A DNA stretch of 64,000 nt from Numida meleagris (Eukaryota > Chordata > Aves > Galliformes > Numididae), in the NCBI RefSeq assembly GCF_002078875.1, contig NC_034411.1:57399238-57463237 (forward strand), read 5' to 3'. Position numbers and translations under genes: made by a program. Position 1 is the first letter of the stretch, and the number at the start of each line of letters is the position of its first letter. The notes beneath the pieces were generated by a model. That model searched no databases and was not told the DNA's origin. It saw only the letters and a list, made by a program, of their open reading frames with translations. This document shows positions 22,043 to 36,012 of this stretch, in pieces.

Positions 22043-25000
22043 TTTTAAAACTTTAATTTGAATAAAATCCATTTCCTAGTGAAAACAAGTAGCAAAATTG
22101 GAAGTAGACATCGCTATTTAGCCAAATTTCAGAATTATTTTCAAAACATCTTTTCATTCAGACTGTTGGTGTTCATATTCAGGGAATGGAAAAGATCTTA
22201 GGACAGTTATGCTTATAGGCTAAATAGTTTATTAAATCTTTTATGCTCTTCATCTACCTGCTTTCAGTATAAACAGAAATAAAACCTTTTTTTATTGAAA
22301 GATAATCATTTTAGGAGCACAATCAAATTTAAAATATGTGTAAGAAGCATGTGGGGCTTTATGTATTTATTCCAGTTTGCCTTTTTTTCATTTTATCTTT
22401 CAGACATTTCAAAGAATATGAAGGAATTTATTTTGAAGAAAGTGAACACTGAGATAACATCAGAGATCGGCAATACTAGAACTAAAATCCCAAATGCACA
22501 GAATTAATGGGAATTTGGAATCAAGCTCACTGAATGCAGATTAAAGTATTGACCAGACATTAACCATAAAGTCATGAAATAAATAATATAAAGGGTCTCT
22601 CTCTTCTGTTTCTGAAAGACTCAGTTTGTAAAAGCAGAGTAAAAGCTATCTGTCACTTACTGCAAAAGAAAAATTAACACTCCAGAGCTCAGTGTGCCAG
22701 AAGATGAATAAGCTCAAGTTTCCCTATAAACCAAATGTGAAACAAGATCAAAGATGTTAAATATCTTCATTTACAAGCACTATGACTTGCTAGTTCTTCA
22801 GTCCTTGCACACAAAATTTCAAATGACTTATGAATAAACCAGTGGCAGGCACTTGCTGTGAAGGTATATGAGAACAAATAATATCGTAGTCCTTTGGTGA
22901 AACATCATCTAGCTTCACCACCAATCTGTTACTTGATTTAGTCAGAGTGAAATCTTCAGGCAAGACACACACACTTAATGTGGGCAGCGACCAGCTGTCA
23001 GGAGACCAAACAAATGTCCTTATGCTCTACATGCTCACTTAATCATGTTAATTAGCATGTTCTAACAACTGTAATTTCTCACTGTGTATAGAAATTCAAT
23101 GACTGTAAGATCAAATAATACCAGGAACAAAATGAAGTAGCCATTTAAAATAAGGTTTAAATAACATATATATATGAGTTCAAATCTATTTGTTCCATAA
23201 CTGAGGTGTTTCAGCAGAGCTTTAGCCCTGACCTAGAAAACACATTGTGTTCTTTTGTTCTGTAACACATACAGGCTGAAAACTGCATGAGTTATCATTC
23301 TCTGTTTACTCTTAGAGACCTAGGACCAGTTTTTCAAAGATATTCAAATAACGTCAGAACCTAACTCTGAAAAGTTCTTAGGTATCTATAGGTATCTGAG
23401 ATGCCTATGTCATGTAGTCATGTTTGAAAGTTTCAGTGCATGCCAGAGGTACACAAAAGATGCAGTGCATGACTTTCCAGAATTTAAGTGCCTAAGACTG
23501 TGAAAGCCACAAACTTAATCCTGCTACTTTCAAATTATGCTGCCAGTGCTAATTGACAATTAGTGGCCAAGACATCAGTCTGTGAAGAGGGACATTCTGG
23601 GTTTCTGGCCCCTCCACCAACAGGATACTTTTTAGTTGTGTCATGACATCTTAGTCCATGTCAGTAGAAAAGTACATGCAAGGGGCTCTTTGGAACAAGA
23701 ACTGGCATCTGGGCTCCCTAAGCACCCCAGCCACATGATGAGCGTTTATATGTCCAACAGGAACAGCTGCTTCAGCACAGTGGTGGCCCCTTGCTACAGC
23801 TACACTCATCTGGTCTGTCAGTGCCTTTGGAAATCTCCTGTGACAACTATATTCCAAGGAACACTGAAAAAAAGAATGGGCGATGTGTTAGAATATTTTT
23901 TAAATATTCTAACAATTTTTAAAAATATTCTAACACATTAAATATTCCATAATATTTTAAATAGATTAAAAAATAAAGTAATATTTCACACAGAAAGGAA
24001 AGCATAGTTCAAAAATACTTTGGGCAGAATTTGCTCATTAATAGATGTCTCAGAAATAAATCATTATTAAATTGCAGTAAAACTCCACCATGTCTTCAAC
24101 TGAATGCTGGAATGCCATAGCCAGACGTCCACATGGGAGCATCTTTAGAACCTGCAGGCATTTCTACCGCTCCTCAGTTTCCTGACCCATAACTGCAAAG
24201 TACACATAAAAAAAGCAGCAGTTCCAAGACACAGAGACTAGCAAATTAATCTTTCATATGTATAGAACTATAGAAATGTCAATATCAGGGTCAAATTAAT
24301 TCTCAGTAAGTAAATTATCCCTAACAATTTCTTCTTTACTTTTAATCTTCCTCATTACCATTTGTACTATAATAACCAATTCTTGCGCTCTAACATCCAA
24401 AACTAAGAATACTGTAAACAGCAAGAAGCCACAGAGAGCCAAGTGATTTATCAGTAATGAGATGCTAAGAGAAAGACATGCTGAAATACTGTAGGTCATA
24501 TTTATGGAATTGTACCTGAATCTTTGACAGACAAATACATATCTGCATATAGATACGTGACGTGCTTAGCAAGTCTCTTTTTTGCCTTAGCTCTGAACAA
24601 CCCAACTGATGCTGTATCATTGTGGAGAAGGAGAAGCAGGAAAAATGTTTTGGCTTAAGCGGTTTCTATGACAGTAAAGTCTATCCCTTAACAATGATAA
24701 CCTTTCTGCTAAAACTGCTAAGTATCAGCAGCAACATAAATTTGTAACTTGGAACCTCTGAAAGCAAAGGAGATCTGCTAGGTGTCCTCTGCTTTTGTTC
24801 AGTTTCCCTCCCCGTTAAAAACAAAGACCTGGGCACTGCATAGAGTAAAGACAGTTCAAAGAGCAAAAGAATGGCTTCCTGTACTACCTCCTCACTTCTG
24901 CTTGCTCCCAAAATGCCAATGTGTTCAGACAGGAGACTTCACAGCTATCACAAAACTTTCTTCTGTGACCCTTAAATGGTTTATATCCACTCCATCCTGT

Positions 25001-28000
25001 TGGCCTTAATTTTCAAACACACAACTTTTCCATGACACCAAAGACACTGAATTAGCTTCTGTGACTTCGTTTTGCATCTGTGTATCAGCTGTATCAGCGT
25101 ATGTCTATCCTGCTGTTTTGCTCCATCTGTTGGTTCCAGTTATGCCTTTTGCAGATTGAGTCCATAACAGAGAGTTTGTGTAGTAGTAGGCCACCAGGCC
25201 TGAGAAAAATGAGAATATTCCTAATACATGAGGAGTGATTAAATGGTACCACTAGCTAAAACATGGTACCCTATTAATGACCTATTAATGGATATGTTGC
25301 ATGGATAGCACACTAGTACACTGCTCAATTTCAATGAGGTCTATACATCTGTGTTTTAACACATTTGAGCTATCCTGTATAATTTAAAACAAGATCTCAG
25401 TCGACTCATATGATCAGGTCACCTGTCAACGATGACTGATGTTAGGTAACATTTTAATTTTAAAAAGAGATAGTCAACTGTTATTTGTATGTATTACAGA
25501 CTGCAATCTATTCAAAAATTACTTGCAAAATTATGTTTTTTAGCTTCTTGAGGTCCTCACTTACGTTGCTATTTTTACATCACCTCAATGCTACTAATAT
25601 TTTGCTTGTTTTCCCTTAGCCTGTGTCTGGTCACAATTAATTACAAAGATAATGTCAATTTCTTTTAATGGAAATCCTCCTGAGTTACACAAAGCCAGAA
25701 TAACACTCAGAATAAGGCACTTAAAATATAAGTAAGGCATGTTTAAATTCAGCTGAATGCATGTCTTAAGTTAATTGAAGCACCTTGTTAAGAACTGTTG
25801 GTTGATTTGCGATGCAAATATAGATAGCATAAACAACTGAGAGAGAATTTCAATAAGGAGTTAAGAGTCAAGGAGAGAGAAAATAAAGAGTCTTTTTTTT
25901 TTTTCCAGTTACTGTAAAATTTATATTTGTGTCTTATTGCTTTAGGGTCTTCTCAGCTCATCACAGAACACTTGTAGCTATCAGTCAGTCTAGTATGTCT
26001 AAAGCTTTAGCCCAGTTTCTGGATGTATTTCTGAGAAGTAAAGGTCAGCAAAACTCTCTCAGCAGACTATTAAGTATCAACACATGTAGTGTGGATTACT
26101 TTCTTTTTCTTTTAAGAAACTTCTGCAAAATTATCAGCTATGTGTAAGAAAAGCAGGATGAAGAAATAGGGAGAGGGAGATAAACTGAAAATGCAATTTT
26201 CAGGTTAAGCAGCAGGAAGCTGCCAGTAGTCTACCATAATGTTTACAGTTCAGAGTATAGGGGAAAGGGTGAAAAACAATGTCACCAGCTGATTATTTTT
26301 TTCAATATAATGTGTTACTAAATTATTTCAAACAGAATTATTTAGACAGGTATAGCAACAAGCAAGCACAAAATGAAAATTATGCAAGCATAACTGAGGG
26401 TATCCACTAAAAATCATAAAAATTACACAGAGTATTATGTAAGAAATATTCATTCATGATTCCACTTCTCTCACAGCTGAGTTTAAAGGTCGCCATTCAA
26501 TGCCTGTCCCACTCAGCAGAAAGACATCACCAACACAACCAGTGTAATGATGGAGTAAAAGGCAACAGATAAATACAGAAGACATTACAGAACAGTTAAG
26601 ACTATCAATACTAGTGCAGTTAACAACAAGCAGAGCATGCTAGGAGTATAACAGCTGTCTAGTTTTGCGAGTTACTGCCCTAACACAGGTCAATTCTGAG
26701 GACAGATACTAAGTAATCTCTTCCCTTTGCTGCAGAACCCTTAAGAGTTTTGATTCTGCAGAAAAGGTTTTCCGTGTAGAAAACCCTGGGTAAAGTAAAT
26801 GGTTTAAGCAGCTGGATTAGTACATAAATACATGAGTTTAAGTTCATTATAGGACTAAAATGTGAAGAAAGTAATCAATGCTTCGTTAAGGCAAAGAAAG
26901 TACCGCAGAAAAACCAATCAGCAATGCCACAGTAAGCCAGATACGTCAGAAAATTAAAGTATTACTTTTTTTCTAAGAATGTGACTAAGAATTTGCAGAG
27001 CAAATATCAGAAGGAAAAATTTCTGTACAACTTGAACTGAACTTGGTATTTGAAATAGTGGTTAATAGAGCTGCAAACAGTAAGGACCACCCAGAGTGAA
27101 TAAAGAGGCAGATGAACATGCAGAGAGATTAACCAGACCATGCAACTATGTGAAAACAGCCTGAGATGTCAGAGACAGAATGTAATTTGACCAACACAAA
27201 TGAACAAAAATGAAGATAACAAATGAGAACACAATAGGAGGCAAGGAAAAATCAAATAAACTAAATGACCTACATAAATGATGAAAGAACACAACATATG
27301 AGATTGAAACCAAAAAGGAGAGTAGAAGAAGCATCTGGTCATGAGTTTGATTTGTTTGATTTGTAGGAAATGTGCAAGGTCTGTGGGAGTTAACTAGTCA
27401 GATGCAGCTGCTGGCAGATTTGGAAGTTGATCACATTCTCCTAGTTCAGCTGGAGGACAAGATTTTGCAGAGCAAGAAACTCCTTTTCCCTCCACATTAC
27501 ATTGTTGTTTATTCCTCTGCAGAAAGGATCAACCACCACCTGCCCAGAGGCTGAAAAAAGCACTTCATGGGCACTTCTTTCAGGCTTCTCATTTATTCTT
27601 CGGTTTTCATTATCCTAGTGCACAACAAAGATACCAGTGAGTAAAAACAAGAAATACGGTCCTCAGAAAAGTCATGGACTGCTCTATGCTGATTCAAGAT
27701 AGCCAACCAGCATATACAGCATTGGTAAGAAGTCTTCTGAACAGTTCCTAAGCATCTACCAGTTATGTAAGCTGGCTCTTTCAGGAAAGTGCCTTCATCA
27801 GCCTGGTACGTGTGTGGATTCTCACACTGTCTTGACATCCCAGGGTGTGGTTATAATTGAGGCACATCCAAACTGAGAGTGTTCCAAATTCCAGCCAACA
27901 CTGATGCTTCTGCCTTTGAAATAGCTGTGAATTTGAGAAAATGTTTAACACAGGTCTTCTGCAGTTTTTCACAGCTGAGTTGTTGAGTGGGTGAAATAAG

Positions 28001-31000
28001 GGGTCAGAAGAGAGGACACTCAAAACATCTCTCCTGTTGCCCTCAAAAACTAAATTTGGAGGAGAAAGGTCCAAAGATACCAGATAATCAGAAAGTTTGT
28101 TCTTCTGTACTATCAGGAAATAGGTTAAATCATGTGGGCATTTTTGTTAGCGTTCTTATTGGCAAATTTCCATTAGTTACAGTGTTTTACTGAGGACATT
28201 AGAAGTACATCTTGTCAGCTGCAAATTGCAAACATGAATATCCCTAGTATTGCAGATTGGCTGAAAGCTGTGTTGAGACTTCTCACTTGGACAGTCCCAC
28301 TCCATTCAGTTCCAAGTCCATTTTCCAAGCCATGGAGAGACGTTTGTATAGCAGATCTCTATTACTTCATAGTGATAACATGCGATAGCCTTTCTCTGCC
28401 ACGTACACAGAAGAAGCCTCCCATACACCTAGGAACTGTCAGTGTCAATACTAAACTTGATGGTTCCTCAAGGACCTCCACTAAATGCCTTTGCCATGAC
28501 AGAAGCAAAACAGTCAGCTCATCACTGCCAAGCATGCTGAAAGCAGGGACACAGAATTAGAATCTTAGTGGTTGGTATTTGTCTGCTTTATTTAAACTGA
28601 CTTAAATCTGCAAACTGAAACACAGCTGTGCTCTCTCTTCCTAACTTGTCAGATCATAATCCATATGTAGATCCAAAAATTCAGCCAGAAAATCCCACAT
28701 CTGACAAGTAAAAAACTGATCAAGTTTACGGGAAGTATGTGCATACACTATATGGAACTAGGGCAGTGTCTTAGTGAATTCTGAAATGAGAAAATCCTAG
28801 ATGAGTCATCCTGCTTTGTGACCAGAGGGACAGATTCCTAAATAATCCCTAAATTAGCTGGGAAGGAATTATCTCCCCTCTAGCTCATAGGTCATACCAA
28901 ACAAGACTCCCTCGCATGTAGTCTACGTGAAGAACATTTCTTGACCAAATATTCTCACTTATACTAAGATCATTCCAAAACATCACTAAAAAGTGCTGGT
29001 GTTAATAATAACATCATCTGCTGGTGCCATAAACTTCCCATGAGAACATTCTCACAGGTAACCAGTCTATGTAAGGAGATTCCAACTTTCTTTCCAACTG
29101 AGATACAACATAGATCACATAATACGTAAAGCAGGACCATACTGTCACTCCAACAGCTTTCAGAAATGCTGGTATATTTGTGCCATTCCAGAAGCCTCAA
29201 ATACTGAGAGCTCTGAGAGGTGGCTGGAAGCTGAGATGTGAATGTGTTGCCTTATTCTAGCTTGGAAACTCTCAATCCATGCATGATGCAGCACCCTGGT
29301 TTCCCCATATTTTATTCTGCTGTTGTTATACTCCTGAATAAATATAGTGACGCCTGTTCTTGGTGTCACAGTCCTAAATGCATTACCCCACGGTGTACTA
29401 CTTGTTCTGAAAAAGCATTACTGAGGAACACTGAAGAAGTGAAGTACAGCCAGCAGAATATTTCTATGAAAACTTCAATTTTCTAGCACTTACCGAGTAT
29501 CTTCTGATCTGAGCTCTGTGACCCAGCTAAGCATTAACATTGATTTTTGAATTTAATTACAGACACTCTGGCTTGGAGAATTGTGACATGCTGAAATTCA
29601 ATTGAATTGGGCTTGCCCTGGCCTCCTCCTAATACACACTATACTGATTAATCCAATCCTGTTCTGATTTTCATGCAGTCCAGGCTACATTTATCCTTCC
29701 CCATTCCTTTACACTGGATACTGTCTCCCATTTGCATCTGTGATGCAGCACTGCTTAACTACATGCCCTACATCAGCTTTTTGTGCTTCACTGAATCAGT
29801 CATCACAGAAACGCATTGCTTTAAAAAAGCAAGGGCAGTAAGAACAAGATGAATGAAGGGCAGGTAGAAACTCAACATATGTTTTGGAGAGGGATTTACA
29901 GATTTCAGATTTGCAGAGGCTGCAACAGGTATGTACTATTCAGAACATATTTATTCATCTATATTTTTATTTTTATTTTATTCTTGAGGGTAATGTGGTT
30001 CTACTGTAGCTGTTTTTATGAACCTTTATTTCACTGATAATATAACTAGGTTACATCCAACCAGTGCCAACTTGAGGGCTGATTTTAGCCCCATGGGATG
30101 ATGACAAATAATTTGTTTACTCCACTGGCTCACAGAAAGGGCAAGTAATAGATGCTCTGTCAGGCTAAGGAGTCCTGATTCATGTTTCTTAACCATAAAA
30201 TCATAAACAGACCTCAGCATACTGGAACCTACTCTTAGTCAATATCATGTTCCAGGATGTCCAGAACAGAGCTATGAAAATGTCATCAGCAGATTATCAC
30301 CAACAGTATCTATAAAACATGTCCAACAAATGCAACAAAAATCTTAGGGCAAAGTTCTAAAGAACGATCCAGAACCTTATTCAGAAGTTACCTGTGAGCC
30401 TTCATTCAAAAAGGAAATTGAGTATCCAAATTACTCAGAAGTTTTTCACACTTCTAAGAGTCTGAACCTGGAAATAAGGCAAGATTCAGCTTTAAACATT
30501 TGAGCATTTGAGTGTCCAGTTCCCATCTATTAACTAGGCCATAGCTCTTTTGCTCTGACCCTACAACACCATCCTCAAATTCCTATTTACTAATCATTAA
30601 GTAATTAAGTTCTAACTGATCTCCTAGACAGCTATTCCTTCCTCAGTCCTGCCTTATTCTTCACACGTATCAGCTTTACAAAGAACTGATTCATAAAATT
30701 TCAGGTAAGCTTTCAGCACATCTTGCTATCTGTAGATCCAGGCTGCAGGGCTCTACCCTCTATCAGTCTTTGTTAATAGAAAAAGGAGGAAAACTATTTT
30801 AAAGAACAATACGCATGCTGTATTGTTTGCTTTAATAATATGCTTTTAAGGTGATGCTGTCATTATTTTGGACAATTTTTTTCCAGTTTTCACTATTTAT
30901 TTCAGCAGTCCAGAGTGGTGAACTGCACAATAAAAGCAGATTCAAAATATGCTGAATTATGCCTAAATTTAAAAATTCCTCCTTTAAATTAAAATAGGCT

Positions 31001-33526
31001 TTATGTAACAACTAAATACAGGATGCATGTTTGCGCATGTAAGCAAACTTCATTAATTCAGAAAGGATTAGAAAAATGACTATCAAAGATTTATCACTCC
31101 TTTTCTTAAAGGCCCTGATTAACTGCAAGGTCTTCCAATTTTCAACAACATGTTTCCTTGCAACCCATACACCACCTGTGAAATTCTGAAGAATTCTCTA
31201 GAAAATTATGAGGGAAGGGAAAAGGACTAATACATCATAAATGTTCTTGGAAAACAGAATTATAAAATATTACTGTGAAGCATGAGCAGCAACAATAGTT
31301 TCTTCACGAGCTATCTGTCAGCTGAATATTCATCCTGGTGAGATGGCATCAATATTATTAACATGCTTAGTAACAGGAATGTTGAAATATATGAAAACTC
31401 AGAATTATGAATCTTTCTATTGTCATACAAATGATTACACAAGAGATACAGTAGGGCATATTACATTTAGTTTTTATCTGTTTAAACAAAAGGAAAATAA
31501 ATAAGGCTGAGTTTATTCTTCCTTATTGAGGATGCTTTGCTGAAATATTCAAGCTGACCCCTAGACACTGTCTTGTTCATAAGGATCACTTCACATTTAA
31601 TATTCAGCTTCACAGTAACCATTAATTGTGTTCTTTTTCCACACAAGATTAAAATGAAACTCGTTCTTTGTACCACATCAAGTAGAACACTTCTACAATA
31701 TAAACTTTTTTCAGTTAAGTGAAAATGTTTCCTCAACTCTTTTAAAATCTCTCTTCAATGCTGCTCCTACAGTCAAACTAAAATCTAGAGAGAAAACAAG
31801 TAGTTTAGTTCCTTTACTGGTGACAAAGATAGCACTAGATGTTGTTTTAAAATGTTAAAGACCAGAGAAGATCTCAAGTTCATTACATTAAAATCAAAAT
31901 CATTTTATAGTATCTTTTAATTATTCTGCTGCCTCCATTATAAAAGTGAAGTATTTTGTTCCATCCTCCCACTAGGATCACTTTAACTCGACATCTAGAA
32001 ATACTCTCCTTGCTTCCAGCTCCATTTTATTCCTGGACAGTTTGTCCTCATTTGTTTTTGTGCCACATTTTCTGAGACATTTGAACCCCACTACATTTTT
32101 GAGACAAGCTGTATCTGATGTTGAAGTAGCTCACTGCTGTTTCTCTCTCTAATGAAATAATTTGTTACAGTACTTTCTGAATTCTCCATAGTATTAAGCA
32201 GGGCAGATTCATCATTTTCTAAATTCTCAGAGCACTTGATTGATCAATCCACCAATACATTTAAATGCATGCTGAACTTCAAGAATCTGAATATTGAAGC
32301 TGACCTTGCCAGCATTACAAGCTAAAATGCTCCCTGCATTGTTGGATGGAAGCAATATCCTCCATAACTTGCAGACTGATGTCAATGGAGCAGGAAATCA
32401 GGACTGAATTGGATCCATTAGGGTTGGATCCAAATATTTTCCTATTACCTTCCCTGAGAAATCCTGCTGATGTTTTTTATGTAAAGGATCTACTCAGAAA
32501 TGCTAAGGAGCTCACATAAGCAAGTGCTGTTGAATGAGAGCGGTTCTTTCAAATGGACTGGAGGCATTAAAATTTCTACACTTTCTGCAATTTACTTTTT
32601 TACTAATTGGTGATTTTAATTCCTATGAGGACATTTGTGGAAAACTCTTTTCTTGATCCTGTCACATACAGTTGAAACAGGGCTACATTTTTCATACTTG
32701 TTTACCTTTGCTGATTTCTGGGTTGCTTAGGATTTTGATTTTTTCCCATGCTGCCCTTTATTTTCCTCACTGTCACCTCAGTTATTTTCTGAAACCATTT
32801 AACATGTTTAGCAACTATGATTAGCTATGATTACACAGAAACTAAAACTAGACTAGTTCTTCCAAATCCTGAAGACATTTTTACTCAGCTAACGTAAGTT
32901 GGAGGGAGAAAACACCACTATCTTCAACAAACACTAAACGGCTTGAAGTCTTTCTCTAACCATAAGGAGCTGACTCCTTCATAACAGAGAACACACAACA
33001 TCTTATATTCCAAACTACAAGTTGATAATAACATAATGAAAGCATATATATCTGCTGTATAAAAACTTACAAAATCCAGGTTCAGGACAATTGTGCAGTT
33101 GTAACAGATAAATCAGTGGCACCTTTATTATAATGCAGACAGAATCTTGGCCATTTCTCTAAACTTTGTGAAAACCACACTGGTGAACTGTGGCAGCAGC
33201 ACACGAAAACTCGTATCTTCCTCCTATCAGGTAACACTTGCAAGAATCCCTGTGTTGGGAGTTGCAATGCATACCAACCACAGAAAACAAATTTCTCCCT
33301 AGTTATCTTTCTTATAACATAAAGTGACTTTGTTTTAATTTTCACTGTAACTGCTAGAAATGCTTTCAGTAATTATCTGATCTTCTGAAGCTTACAAAGT
33401 TCTTTATTTCAAACATTAAATATGAAATATAGTTTCCTTTGATTAGTTGTTATTTTTTTACTGTGGTCTGGTTCTCATGAGGGTAAAGGGGAAACACTCC
33501 CAAGGCTATCTCATAGATATTCTATA
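22043..33526. other. Long AT-rich intronic stretch, nothing recognised except one hairpin
   Basis: About 11.5 kb with no recognisable CR1, mariner or LTR, and no supported exon. The only structure noted is the inverted repeat at 23883-23938. This low repeat density contrasts with 6-12 kb. Conserved non-coding elements may be present but cannot be seen in one sequence. Confidence 0.45.
23883..23938. repeat. AT-rich inverted repeat with an 18-bp perfect stem
   Basis: The left arm at 23883-23900 (ATGTGTTAGAATATTTTT) is the exact reverse complement of 23921-23938. The spacer holds a third copy of the core (AAATATTCTAAC, 23902-23913), which can pair with 23887-23898, so two alternative hairpins are possible. 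No flanking element was recognised. Confidence 0.8.
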
Positions 33527-33762
33527 AGAATATCTCAAGTTGGAAGGGACCCACAAGGTATATCGAGTCCAGCTCCTGGCTCCACACAGCACGACCCAAA
33601 ATTCAACTATGCCTGAGAGCGTTGTCCAAACGCTCCTTGAACTCTGGCAGCTTGGGGCCATGACCACTGCCCTTCAGAGCCTGTGCCAGTGCCCAACCAC
33701 CTTCTCAGCGCAGAACCTTTTCCAGCCAAACTTGACCTTCCCCTAATTAAGCTCCATGTCTT
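33527..33762 (-). mobile_element. Old CR1 LINE 3' fragment
   Basis: The plus strand reads AATATCTCAAGTTGGAAGGG, ACCCACAAGGTATATCGAG, then CTCCTTGAACTCTGG and CCACCTTCTCAGCGCAGAAC, the reverse of a CR1 3' region. It is the same subfamily as the copies at 15.5 and 54.1 kb. It is about 235 bases and 5'-truncated, with no usable frame. Confidence 0.8.
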
Positions 33763-35344
33763 TCCCTTCTTTTACTCATAGATTTGTGTATGTTCATCTT
33801 GCTTTCTCTTACATGTCCATTACAACTGAAGTCCAATCTTTTCAATATGGTTTCTTCCAAGAATTTTGTCCATTATGAGAAGAGTTCTTATGAGAATGTT
33901 CCCACTGCCATTCTAAATTCTGTTTCTCATAGTCTCTTCCACTTCCCATTGCCATCCATCAGCGCAAGAGAAGAGTAGCTAAAGATGTCTACTCTAGACT
34001 GTAAACACTATGGGGCAGACACACTGAACATGATTCTTTGCTGTCCACCAGACAGCACAGGACATCACAGTGGATTATGTACATCACTACCACTATAATG
34101 TAGCAATGCACTCCTTCCCATTTTGCATTCCCTCAAGTTGACAATAGAATAGTAAATCAATTAAATTTTGAATCACTTATAATTAATAGGTAATTTTCAC
34201 ATGTTTTCCATTGCTATAAGTATCTCAAAATATAAAGCAAAAGCTCAGAATGAACTTTGCTTTGATATTAATTAGTTAAATCCTTTGAACAGATTCAAAA
34301 TAAAACCTATGTTCAGTTCCTAATCACTGGACAAAACTGGCATCACTGAAATCATTCTGACTGACATTTGCAAAGTTCCGAGATCAGATTGTATACCATA
34401 CTCTCAGGGGAACATTATTAAAACTAAGATAAATCTGCAGCCAGAGCGATTTAGATGGACTCTTTGCATTAAGCATAAACACATATATTTTCTTAAGTCA
34501 TTGCCAGAGTCCAGATACCTTAGATTAACAAAAATTAAATTCTCTTATCAACATAGCCAAAATACAGATAAAGAACCTACTGTGTGCTCTCATAAATCAA
34601 ATAACAGGTACTTAGAGAAAATATGTTGCATAACAGCAGTGAATTTAATTATTTTGTTTATCTGTGAACACTTATGTGAAGATATATATCTTCATATTTG
34701 CATCTTGACATGACTAACGAAAGTACAGGGTTTGTCTGCATCTAATTCATTTTAACTTAATATGTCAAGGACTGATTAATTTCATTTTCTGGTGTGGAGG
34801 ACACCCTGTAACATAGCTGATGTTGTTTCAGTACCTTTGAACTTAATTATCTCCAAATAGAATTCAAAGTAATAGGTACGATTTTTATCTCTCTTCTTCT
34901 CTTTCTTATCTCTTGAAATCACCTGCTGTGAATCAGAACATTTTTCAAAGATTTATGGTTAAGCAAATGCTACTCTTACTCAGTTCACAGTTTTCATCAG
35001 GAATTTTGCATTAGTAAGGCAAGTAAAATTTGATCTGGAAATGTCTGATAGGATTGTGCTCACTATAATTTATTTAAACTAAATTAGAAAGAGAAATACT
35101 CTACAGTTAGAAGCCCAATCCTACTTTTCTAAGTGCATATAAAATTATGATTAGCTTTTATTTAAATCTCGAATGTGCAAGGAATACAAAATGATGTTAA
35201 AGAATATCAAGTTTTTCATCTACCATGAAGTAGGGTTATGAATACCAAATAACTACCTTGTGGTCAGAAGACACTGATGATGAGATCTCTTAAATACTGA
35301 CAAAATATATTTACACATGTACTCTCTCAATAGGGAGCAAAGGT

Positions 35345-35495
35345 GTTTTAGTTCAATTTCTAATTGTTTTAAATAGCATTCAGAGACATTTCACATTGTC
35401 ACCTAAGTGTATTTCCATTCCATATTTGTGGAATGGAATCCTGAATTCTGAGGTATTATTGAAAACAATAAATTAGAAATGATGACTTAGTCGCA
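35345..35495 (+). repeat. Unassigned old dispersed repeat, copy 1 (inverted partner near 40.25 kb)
   Basis: This region matches the reverse complement of about 40180-40330. The match includes 18 identical bases (ACATTGTCACCTAAGTGT, 35393-35410), AGCATTCAGAGA upstream, and ATGGAATC-TGA-TTCTGAG words downstream. It contains a hairpin with a perfect 10-bp stem (TTCCATTCCA 35413-35422, TGGAATGGAA 35429-35438) and a 6-base loop. I do not recognise the family. Confidence 0.6.
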
Positions 35496-36012
35496 AGAAC
35501 TAAGGAGGCTGTGACACTACTGGGTAAAATTCTAAATACTAACACCAGTTGCAAAATCTGCATTGACCTTAACAAGGATAGACGCCTTCACTTATGGGCT
35601 GGAAGTTTATTTTGTGGATATTCTGAATTATTCCTTTCACACACACAGTCATAACTAGGAAACTACAAAAATGTGGACAACACAACACAGGGAATGAAAA
35701 AATAAGGCATGCAGGAATGAAAATTTTTAACAGTGGTACAGTTTTACAAAAACATAGCTATACAGCAAATACAGAGGACATTCAGCAACATGTGCAACAC
35801 ACCTCAGCATTCTGAATTTTGAGTTTCCCTTATGCTGAGAAACTTTATGCACAGCAGCTCTGCAGTAATCATGAATAGGTAACCATATAGGAAAGCATGT
35901 GGACTTATACATAAATAACTTTCAGCTTTCTCACCAAAATCATAATCAATCTAAACTATTTCTTTGGCAAACAAAAGATTTTTTCTGTGTCTTATCACCA
36001 GTTTAAAAACAC

